A DNA stretch of 64,000 nt, taken from assembly GCF_032098525.1 (NCBI RefSeq), contig NZ_CP134890.1, forward strand, positions 744,001 through 808,000, given 5' to 3'. The notes beneath the pieces were generated by a model. That model was not told the origin of the DNA, ran no database searches, and worked only from the letters and a program-made list of their open reading frames with translations. Shown here piece after piece: positions 51,056-58,833 of this stretch. Numbering within the stretch: position 1 is the stretch's first letter; the number at the start of each line of letters is the position of its first letter. Both the position numbers and the translations under genes were made by a program. This DNA is from Flavobacterium sp. PMTSA4. GTDB lineage: Bacteria; Bacteroidota; Bacteroidia; Flavobacteriales; Flavobacteriaceae.

Positions 51056-54000
51056 TTAATTCACAAACTTTTTGGACAATATTTTATTGTCTTGTGTTGT
51101 TATTTTAACAATTAAAACTTGCTGATTAGCTTTCAAATTCTTGATTGAAGTAGTTGATGCATTAACATCTTTTTGTTCTACTATCAATCTTCCTTGAAGA
51201 TCATAAACTTTTACATTGTTCATTGTCAAATTACCCGAATTTATATTTACAATTCCATCATTTTTGTAAACTATGACATTATTTAAGTCTAAATCAGGAT
51301 TATTAATTCCTAATGCATTAGTCGTATATCTCAACACAAAACGGTTGTTATAAATTCCAGGTTCTGCATTAAAAGTGTAGCTATCGGTTTTCAAATTTGT
51401 TGTTATACCTGTTACAATGTCTTCAAGAAAAACATCTTGATTAACAAACAATCCATCTACATTACTAATACTAATAGTCAAAGGACTAGTAATAGTAGTT
51501 TTAAATCCTAATGGCACAATATCACTTTCATCAAATGGTAAAGCTCGTCCTTGAATTCCTAAATTCTTATCCTGATTTATACTGTAAAAATTCACATATT
51601 GATTTGCATTCAAACTCTCACCATCAAAAAGATTATCTAACTCATTTGTTGCACCAGTTACATAACCTATTAATGTCTGTTTGAAAACACCTTGAGTATT
51701 TGTTAAATCTAACCAAATACGATTTCTTTCAATGGTATTGGTAGTTCTAAAAAATTGAGAATTATTACCAGTTATTCCTCCAACACCAACTCTCATCGCA
51801 TTTGAAAAATCGATTGTTGTATCCCCATTTGTAAGAGCTGGATTTTTACTATTAACAAAGAATCCTTGTCCAGATGCAATTTTACCTGATGGAGCTGATG
51901 AACTGACGCCAGAATTTAGTGCTACAGCTGCAGTTGATACTCCACCAGTACGATTATATGAAGCATAATCATTAGATGTATAAACATTATTTGCAATTGG
52001 TGTATTATGAGTCCAGAAATATAAAGTCCCATTAAGAACATCTTGATTAGCATCAATAAAAGTATCTGCATCTAATGCTGATGCATATGGATTTCCAATA
52101 AGATATAATTTATTAGCAACGATTCCAGATAATTGATACTTGCCATTATTAGGGACTCCAACAAAAGTAGCCTGATATGTAGAAGGTGGATTTGGAGACA
52201 TATATGCACTTAACTGTGGACCTCTGATGATATAACCAGTACCCGGATTCATAATAGTTGATGTGGTCTCTTGACTCCAATTTTGAGTTACCGAGTTAAA
52301 AGAATAAAACTTATCAGCTAAAGTGTTAGGAGAAACACCTCCTAAAGTAAATCCCTGCACAGGTGAAGACCAATAAGTGTAATCCATATTGCTAATTGGA
52401 GTAGTCTGCCTGTTATAATTTATAACTCCAGAATTAGGTGAAGGAATAGCATCGTTTACCTGAACTAAACTACCATTATTTTCAATAATTATAGCACTTG
52501 AACCAGCATTATTAATGAGTTGATTTTGTACAGTAATAGTAGTTCCGGCCTTAATAGTTAAAGAACCCCCTGAATTTATGGTTAATTTTTTAGCAGTGAA
52601 ACCACCACCCGTATCACTTGACGTATCAAAAGGAGCTAAAATAATAGCGTTCTTAATAGAAGATGGAACCCCATTACTCCACACAAATGCTGATCCATTC
52701 CAATACCAAGTAGTTGAAGCTGAAACATCTCCGCCGATTACCAACCCATCAGTAGCTTGAATACCTACCCCACCACCTGGATTCGGTGAACCAAAGCCCC
52801 AACCTTCAGCTGCATAACCACTGGCATAATAACGTAAAATAATCTTAGTTCCAAAAGGAACATCCTGTAAAGCTGTAATCCCTGACACGTCAATTTGCCC
52901 CATTCGTAAAGAGGTTGATTGAACCGCTGAAGCTATTGGCACTATAGTCGTTCCTCCATCTAAACTATACCCAAATCGGGAAATTGTACCTGGTGAAGCA
53001 TTAAAACCATTTCCTGAATCATAAAAATACGCATCTATGGTAGAAAGAGAGACTGTACTACCAGCACTAGCAGCTTGAAGTGTAACTTGAAAATAATCAT
53101 TACTTCCAGCGGTAACCGGAGGGTTAGCTGGTGCATTATTTGGAAAATTAAAAGTTCTAAAAGCACTTGTACCACCACTGGCTGCAACGCCTGAACCGCG
53201 TGTAATATATTTTGGTGCCAACGTAGCAGAAGTGTTTGTACCTGGTAAACCAGTATTATTCGTAGTCGAATCCAAACCTGTATCATACAAATAGGCCTGT
53301 ATATTAGTCTGGGTAACACTACCTGAAGTCCAAAAATTCCAAGCCGCAATCGGCATAGCCATAACCGTAAGTGCTACTGATACGCTGGCGGCATTGTAAT
53401 TTGTACTTGCCGCTTGTGAAGCGGTTATTGTAGTAGTCCCTAAACCAATATAATGGACTTGAGTTCCAACAATAGTAGCAACATTAGTATTTGAACTGGT
53501 GAATGAAATAGGATTAGTTCCCGAAGAAGGTGAAGTGGCTGGGGGAGTATAATTGGCAAAACCTACATAATTCAACAATGGACCGTGAAATAATATGGCT
53601 TGATTGGCTTTAGTAATGTCAGCGGTTAAACCTATCGGCTGTACTAAATTATACTTTGCTGCATTAGCGCCACCTAAGGTAGAGGTTGAATTAACCACTA
53701 TTCCTGTCCCTACATTTGCAGTCGCAAACATTCCTGTCCCATTTAGTGTAACTACATCGGCATTAATAATTCCAACCAAAGTTCCGGTAATAGTAGCCGC
53801 TGTATTTCCGTTATATACTTTATTATTGGCCGTAGCCGGTGAAACCGTTAACGATTTAGTGCTCACGGTTAAAGTTTGTGGTACCGGAGTAGCAGCGCTA
53901 TAGGTACCGTTTCCTGTTTGATAGGCTGTAATGGTTGTTGTTCCCGGTGCAACAACGGTCACGGTATTACCCGAAACGGTAGCCACTGCTGGGTTTGAAC

Positions 54001-55759
54001 TTGTATAAGTAATGGTTAACCCTGAACTGGCTGTAGCCGTTAAGTTAAAATTGGCATCGCCATAGGTCACCGCAGTCAAAGCTCCAAACGTAATGGTTTG
54101 ATGCAGTAGTTCGATATAAGAATAAGCAGAACCAACATTGGTTATACCATCTGCCACTTGCACCTGTATGCTGATTCCGTCATTTGAGTCAATGTAAGAC
54201 GGAAGCGTTACTGTAAACGCTCCTACACCGCTGGAATTGGTAGGAACCGTAACAAAAAAATCATTTATTGTTGAGGTACGCGGGGTACCATCAATAATAT
54301 ATGACTCCGATGTTGTAGCATCATTGTTGGTAATGGCTGCATCATAGATAAAATTGTATCCCGAAACCAAATTATTGTATTGGTCTCTGGCTGTTATGGT
54401 TATCGTTGAAGTAGTTCCCGATGCCAATACCGGACTTATTGAAGTAGAGCAATTGGCCGCGACAGGTACACCCGGATTAATGATTTGGGTACATGGGGCT
54501 GGAGCATAACCCGTAGCTTCTAGAGTTACTGCTTTGGAACCCGAAGTGGTTAACAATACATTTAATCCTGATGGCTTTAATTGTAAATTCCCTGCTGTTA
54601 AAACATAGTCGGTTCCTGCTGTTAAGGTTGTCCCTCCTATTTTAACTGCAGTAACTAATCCTCTCCAGGTTACATCATCAGTAAAGGTAATATCTAGATT
54701 GTAATCAACTGTATTTAAAGTGGTATCAGGTGTAAGTGTTGGCGGTGTTAAACCTGCATATGGAGTTCCACTGCAAGTAGCAGCAGCAGCATAGTTGAAC
54801 GCTTTATCCACCGCAAAAATACTATAGTAGTAGGTAGTGCCTGTTGTCAAACCAGTATCAGTAAAACTTTGACTGGTTCCTGCAATTCCCGTAGTAATTC
54901 CTACAATGGTACCACCACCAGTAGCAGTAGTATTACCCACAGCATAAATACCATTCGCATTCAAAGTAACTACAGTAGCTGAAGTGCTACGAACAATTAC
55001 ATATCCTCCACCATCACTGGCATATTGCGTACCAGTCCAATTAACTGCTAATGAAGTCCCTGAAACTACAGATGTTGAAGCTCCGGAAGCTGCCGTAGGC
55101 GCAATATTATCGGCAGCACCAGCATATACACACATATCATCAAAATAGATGATGTTAGTATTACTGAAATTATCAGCAGCAAAAACAATTGAACCATATT
55201 TTGTAGCGGCAGCACTAGTCCCTGATGTAACTGAAATCTGTTTAAACACCCATGTTCCCAAACTTGATGCAATTGTTGAACCTGCTGGCGTGCCTACAGC
55301 TCCTGAACCATCGGGTGAAATGGCTATTGTAGGAACAGAACTGAGTGCATTGGATTTAGAAGTTTGATAGTAAAACTGAACTGTATATGCAGTTGCATTA
55401 GCAACCCCTCCATTAGTATTTACGGTAGTACTATATAATTTTCTTCCTGTTCCTGAAGTTCCCCAAGTTAGTATTTTTGTACCAGTTCTTGAAGTTGTTG
55501 TAGTAATAGAACCAGAATTACTAGATGTGTGACTTAAACTGTAAGCAGAATATTGAGTTCCAGAGGTCAACCCTGTAGTATTTGAACCCAAAGTACCTAC
55601 AGTAAAACTTTCAAATCCACCGTTAAAATCAGGGAACTCTCCAATTACTTGTTGTCCCCAACTGGTATGAACCGTCAACAACAATGCAAAAAGAGTCAGC
55701 AATCGAGTGAATGCCTTAAAGGTTTTTGCCTCAAAAAAAAGTGTTGTATTCGTGTTCAT
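51056..55759 (-). CDS. Large secreted surface protein with Ig-like/YDG modules and T9SS type A sorting domain
   Basis: A 1567-aa protein. Residues 1-37 are a signal peptide with a long n-region (…FTRLLTLFALLLTVHTSWGQ). A carbohydrate-binding-like or laminin-G-like domain with TKYGSIVFAADNFSNTNIIYFDDMCVY near 185 follows, then fibronectin-like (IAPTAASGAS near 218) and Ig-like domains. A Big/MBG-type block (ITFGALTAVTYGDANFNLTATASSG near 556) and a YDG domain (KVYNGNTAATITGTL near 645) come next, then a long region to about 1490 and a C-terminal type A sorting domain (VKVYDLQGRLIVEQ ... SKKFVN). Function is probably adhesive or structural. The central part has markedly higher GC than its flanks. 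An operator-like palindrome lies 45 bp upstream. Confidence 0.9.
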   Translation of the reverse strand: MNTNTTLFFEAKTFKAFTRLLTLFALLLTVHTSWGQQVIGEFPDFNGGFESFTVGTLGSNTTGLTSGTQYSAYSLSHTSSNSGSITTTTSRTGTKILTWGTSGTGRKLYSTTVNTNGGVANATAYTVQFYYQTSKSNALSSVPTIAISPDGSGAVGTPAGSTIASSLGTWVFKQISVTSGTSAAATKYGSIVFAADNFSNTNIIYFDDMCVYAGAADNIAPTAASGASTSVVSGTSLAVNWTGTQYASDGGGYVIVRSTSATVVTLNANGIYAVGNTTATGGGTIVGITTGIAGTSQSFTDTGLTTGTTYYYSIFAVDKAFNYAAAATCSGTPYAGLTPPTLTPDTTLNTVDYNLDITFTDDVTWRGLVTAVKIGGTTLTAGTDYVLTAGNLQLKPSGLNVLLTTSGSKAVTLEATGYAPAPCTQIINPGVPVAANCSTSISPVLASGTTSTITITARDQYNNLVSGYNFIYDAAITNNDATTSESYIIDGTPRTSTINDFFVTVPTNSSGVGAFTVTLPSYIDSNDGISIQVQVADGITNVGSAYSYIELLHQTITFGALTAVTYGDANFNLTATASSGLTITYTSSNPAVATVSGNTVTVVAPGTTTITAYQTGNGTYSAATPVPQTLTVSTKSLTVSPATANNKVYNGNTAATITGTLVGIINADVVTLNGTGMFATANVGTGIVVNSTSTLGGANAAKYNLVQPIGLTADITKANQAILFHGPLLNYVGFANYTPPATSPSSGTNPISFTSSNTNVATIVGTQVHYIGLGTTTITASQAASTNYNAASVSVALTVMAMPIAAWNFWTSGSVTQTNIQAYLYDTGLDSTTNNTGLPGTNTSATLAPKYITRGSGVAASGGTSAFRTFNFPNNAPANPPVTAGSNDYFQVTLQAASAGSTVSLSTIDAYFYDSGNGFNASPGTISRFGYSLDGGTTIVPIASAVQSTSLRMGQIDVSGITALQDVPFGTKIILRYYASGYAAEGWGFGSPNPGGGVGIQATDGLVIGGDVSASTTWYWNGSAFVWSNGVPSSIKNAIILAPFDTSSDTGGGFTAKKLTINSGGSLTIKAGTTITVQNQLINNAGSSAIIIENNGSLVQVNDAIPSPNSGVINYNRQTTPISNMDYTYWSSPVQGFTLGGVSPNTLADKFYSFNSVTQNWSQETTSTIMNPGTGYIIRGPQLSAYMSPNPPSTYQATFVGVPNNGKYQLSGIVANKLYLIGNPYASALDADTFIDANQDVLNGTLYFWTHNTPIANNVYTSNDYASYNRTGGVSTAAVALNSGVSSSAPSGKIASGQGFFVNSKNPALTNGDTTIDFSNAMRVGVGGITGNNSQFFRTTNTIERNRIWLDLTNTQGVFKQTLIGYVTGATNELDNLFDGESLNANQYVNFYSINQDKNLGIQGRALPFDESDIVPLGFKTTITSPLTISISNVDGLFVNQDVFLEDIVTGITTNLKTDSYTFNAEPGIYNNRFVLRYTTNALGINNPDLDLNNVIVYKNDGIVNINSGNLTMNNVKVYDLQGRLIVEQKDVNASTTSIKNLKANQQVLIVKITTQDNKILSKKFVN

Positions 55760-55803
55760 ATAGTATGACGGATTAAGTTGAAATTTTTACTTTTTATTAT
55801 CAG

Positions 55804-55817
55804 TGCAATCGATTGCG
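55804..55817. promoter_or_regulatory. Operator-like palindrome TGCAATCGATTGCG (copy A)
   Basis: Contains the perfect 12-bp palindrome GCAATCGATTGC (55805-55816), 45 bp upstream of the surface gene starting at 55759. The same 12-mer recurs at 61662-61673 and 61815-61826. Its central ANCGNT-type symmetry resembles LacI-family operators. It is followed after 1 bp on the + strand by TATTTTTG, the same neighbour as copy C, although no + gene begins here. Confidence 0.65.
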
Positions 55818-55848
55818 TTATTTTTGTTTAAAAAAAGTATAAATACCT

Positions 55849-55875
55849 GAATGTGTGCTCATAGAACACACATTC
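55849..55875 (-). terminator. Terminator-like hairpin after the PorE-like gene
   Basis: GAATGTGTG (55849-55857) pairs with CACACATTC (55867-55875). On the - strand a T7 run follows about 10 nt later, so termination is plausible but not textbook. It separates the cassette ending at 55923 from the promoter region of the 55759 gene. Confidence 0.55.
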
Positions 55876-55922
55876 AAAGGTACAAATATATTTGTTTTTG
55901 TATAACTTATATACATTTTTAA

Positions 55923-57851
55923 TTATTCGAATGCTACTACAATAAATTCGCTTCTTCGGTTGGCCTGATGCTCCTCTTCGGTACATGGCACGCCATCCGC
56001 GCATTTGTTCAATAATTGCGATTCTCCATATCCTTTTCCAGTTAATCTTGATGCTTCCACTCCATTCTTCACTAACCAATCAATTGTAGCTTTTGCCCTA
56101 TTATCCGATAAGGTTTGGTTGTATTGAGCCGATTGACGACTGTCAGTATGTGAACGAACATCAATTTTTAATTTAGAGTTTTGTTTCATTACATCAAGAA
56201 TTTTCTCTAACTCGAAAACTGCTTCTTTAGTAATTACTGACTTGTTTACATCAAAATAGATTACTTTAATTCCGAAGCACTTCGCCAAATCACCTCCTAC
56301 TACCAATTTACATCCTGCTTTTTCAATTGTAATAGGCAAAGTGGTTGTTCCATTTGCATTACCAACCATAACAGGACTTTCTTTTGTGATGTAATTTTCC
56401 AATTCAGTTCTTATATAATATTTTTTACCACATTCTGCCTCAAAACTATAGCTTCCTTTGCTATCTGATTTAGATTCTTTAATTAATTCAAATTTATCGT
56501 TAAACAAACTCACTTTTACATTTGCCAAAACTTCATTTGATTCAGAATCAGTAATGATACCTTCAATCTTTTGTTTGCATTGAGCTTCGGAAACTTTATA
56601 AATATCATCACTTCCTTTTCCTCCTGCTCTATTCGAGGTAACATATCCTTTTCCGTTGCTTTGAATACTGAATCCAAAATCATCTTGAGGACTATTAACC
56701 GGAGCTCCAACATTTTGAACATTTTTAAAACTTCCATCGCTTTCTACTTTAGAAGCAAAAACATCATAACCTCCTAGTCCTGGACGACCATCTGTAGCAA
56801 AGTATAATTTATTATCAGCTGATACAAATGGGAACGATTCTCTTCCTTCAGTATTTATTGTTTTCCCAAGATTTACTGGATTACCAAAACTTCCATCAGC
56901 TTTAACTTCAACTTTAAATAAATCGGATTGTCCAATAGTTCCAGGCATATCAGAAACAAAATAAAGTGTTTTATCATCAGGACTTAAAGCCGGATTTGCC
57001 ACATTATATTCGTTACTATTGAAAGGCAATTCGGTTACATTACCCCAAGCGCCATCATCATAAGTTGCTTTGTATACTTTAAGTACCATTATGTTGTTGG
57101 TAATTTTACCTTTTTTACCATCTATAAAATTATTTCTCGTAAAATAAACAGTTTTACCATCTTTTGTAAAGGTTACAGATGATTCATGGAATTTAGTATT
57201 GATAGTAGAACCTCCAAATGGTTTTGGTTCAGATAGTTTTCCATCTGTTCCTACTTCTGATTCATATAAATCCGTAAACGATTCTTTTGTTTGTTCAAAA
57301 ACTTTACCTGAATTTCCTGGACGCGATGAAGCAAATACTACTTTATTTCCTGTTAAAACACCACCAAAATCTGAGTTTGCCGAATTAATTCCTGCATCTT
57401 CAACAGCATATTTTCCCGAGTTGGCTTTTATTTCTTCCAGATAATTTTTATGACTTGCATAAAGCTTTGCTCTGTTATCATTACCTGATTTTTTATTGAA
57501 CAACTCCATCATTTCATTGGCTTTGCTATAATTACCAATTGACTTCAATGATTGAGCATAACGGTAATAAAATTCTGGCTCTTGTTCTTTATTCATTTTA
57601 TAAAGTTCAGTGTACCATTTTTCGGCTTTTGGTAACTCTGCATTAAAATAATTAGCATTTCCTAATTTTAGGAACATATTTTCATCCTTATATCCTTTTT
57701 CTGCTAAACGCTCATAAGTAGCAATTGCATCAACATAATAACTGCTTTCATATTTTTTGTCAGCAGCAGCAACTTCTGATTTTTGAGAATATCCTTGTTG
57801 AGATAAAACAAGAAGTAAAAGTGAACTGTATAGTGTATTTTTTATTTTCAT
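55923..57851 (-). CDS. PorE-like OmpA-family protein (paralogue of 37989-39929)
   Basis: A 642-aa protein with the same order as its paralogue: signal peptide (1-22), TPR-like N-terminus, PD40 propeller (FTKDGKTVYFTRNN, LSPDDKTLYFVSDMPG, NKLYFATDGRPG), carboxypeptidase-regulatory-like domain (about 430-510) and OmpA domain (VIYFDVNKSVITKEA, DVRSHTDSRQSAQYNQTLSDNRA). The OmpA tail and the CADGVPCTEEEHQANRRSEFIV ending are nearly identical in the two copies. Third gene of the second cassette, 10 bp after PorP/SprF. Predicted to tether that complex to peptidoglycan. Confidence 0.92.
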   Translation of the reverse strand: MKIKNTLYSSLLLLVLSQQGYSQKSEVAAADKKYESSYYVDAIATYERLAEKGYKDENMFLKLGNANYFNAELPKAEKWYTELYKMNKEQEPEFYYRYAQSLKSIGNYSKANEMMELFNKKSGNDNRAKLYASHKNYLEEIKANSGKYAVEDAGINSANSDFGGVLTGNKVVFASSRPGNSGKVFEQTKESFTDLYESEVGTDGKLSEPKPFGGSTINTKFHESSVTFTKDGKTVYFTRNNFIDGKKGKITNNIMVLKVYKATYDDGAWGNVTELPFNSNEYNVANPALSPDDKTLYFVSDMPGTIGQSDLFKVEVKADGSFGNPVNLGKTINTEGRESFPFVSADNKLYFATDGRPGLGGYDVFASKVESDGSFKNVQNVGAPVNSPQDDFGFSIQSNGKGYVTSNRAGGKGSDDIYKVSEAQCKQKIEGIITDSESNEVLANVKVSLFNDKFELIKESKSDSKGSYSFEAECGKKYYIRTELENYITKESPVMVGNANGTTTLPITIEKAGCKLVVGGDLAKCFGIKVIYFDVNKSVITKEAVFELEKILDVMKQNSKLKIDVRSHTDSRQSAQYNQTLSDNRAKATIDWLVKNGVEASRLTGKGYGESQLLNKCADGVPCTEEEHQANRRSEFIVVAFE

Positions 57852-57861
57852 GATATTACTA

Positions 57862-58788
57862 TTAGAAGAATCTTGGAGACATAATTTTTACATTTCTTTT
57901 GGCTAACTCAAAACGCAGAAAAAATTCATGAGAACCAGAGTTATAATTTGCTAATTCCGTAGTTTCTCTATCATAGGCATATCCTATAAAAATAGAGTTA
58001 GTTACTTGAAATCCAGCCAAAGCACTAAATGAAGAGCTCAACCTATAGCCTAAACCAGCAGAAAATTTATCATTAATTAAAAAGTTACCTGACAAATCCA
58101 ACTGCAACGGCGCACCTTGAACCACTTTTGATAATACTGATGGCTTAAATTTGAGGTTTTGATTTAAATCAAATACGTGTCCTGCGATAACGTAAAAATG
58201 CTCTTTCTCGGAAGCAATAAATGTACTAGAGTTATCTGAAGCTGAACCATCATAGTGTTTACTTTCTATTAAGTAAGGAACAGAAACTCCAAAATAAGTT
58301 TTATCAGAATTCAAATAAACTCCTGCTCCAACATTTGCAGTAAATCTGTTATCAATATTGTTTTGAAATCTAGGATCACTAGGATTGTATATGTGCAATT
58401 TTGTAAAATCAACATTTAAGATATTAGCACTAGCTTGAAGTCCGAATGATAATTTATAATTCTCTGAAACATTAAAGCCATAAGAGAATTGTGCTGCAAA
58501 ATTATTTTCGTCTGCTGGACCAATTTTATCATTTACAACTATTAAGCCTAATGCTACATTTTTTCCTATTGGTGAATTAATTGAAAAATTATTTGTTCTT
58601 GGTGCTCCTTCTAATCCAACCCATTGAGCTCTATGTAATCCAAAAATAGTTAATACGTCTTTTGAACCTATATATGCAGGATTGATAATACTTGTATTGT
58701 ACATATATTGTGTATATTGTGATTCTTGCTGTCCAAAAGCAATTACACTAAATAACACTAAAAATAAACCTGTAAATTTTGTCTTCAT
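57862..58788 (-). CDS. PorP/SprF family T9SS outer-membrane protein (paralogue of 37064-37975)
   Basis: A 308-aa beta-barrel protein. Start placed at 58788 (MKTKFTGLFLVLFSVIAFGQ), the natural signal peptide; the frame extends 12 codons further upstream. Diagnostic QQESQYTQYMYNTSIINPAYIGSKD and FGLHRAQWVGLEGAP segments follow, and it ends in FLRFELAKRNVKIMSPRFF. It lies between its presumed cargo (ending 58834) and the PorE-like gene, mirroring the 37-kb cassette. Confidence 0.92.
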   Translation of the reverse strand: MKTKFTGLFLVLFSVIAFGQQESQYTQYMYNTSIINPAYIGSKDVLTIFGLHRAQWVGLEGAPRTNNFSINSPIGKNVALGLIVVNDKIGPADENNFAAQFSYGFNVSENYKLSFGLQASANILNVDFTKLHIYNPSDPRFQNNIDNRFTANVGAGVYLNSDKTYFGVSVPYLIESKHYDGSASDNSSTFIASEKEHFYVIAGHVFDLNQNLKFKPSVLSKVVQGAPLQLDLSGNFLINDKFSAGLGYRLSSSFSALAGFQVTNSIFIGYAYDRETTELANYNSGSHEFFLRFELAKRNVKIMSPRFF

Positions 58789-58833
58789 ATATTTTAAATT
58801 GAGAACGTTAGTATATAATAACAACTTTTATAA

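Noticed and set aside
55819..55826. TATTTTTG promoter element on the + strand next to palindrome copy A
   Set aside because: No + strand gene starts downstream; it may be fortuitous or drive an antisense RNA, and evidence is insufficient to annotate it.
55828..56079. 83-aa - strand ORF
   Set aside because: Out-of-frame overlap with the OmpA domain of the PorE-like gene and its terminator.
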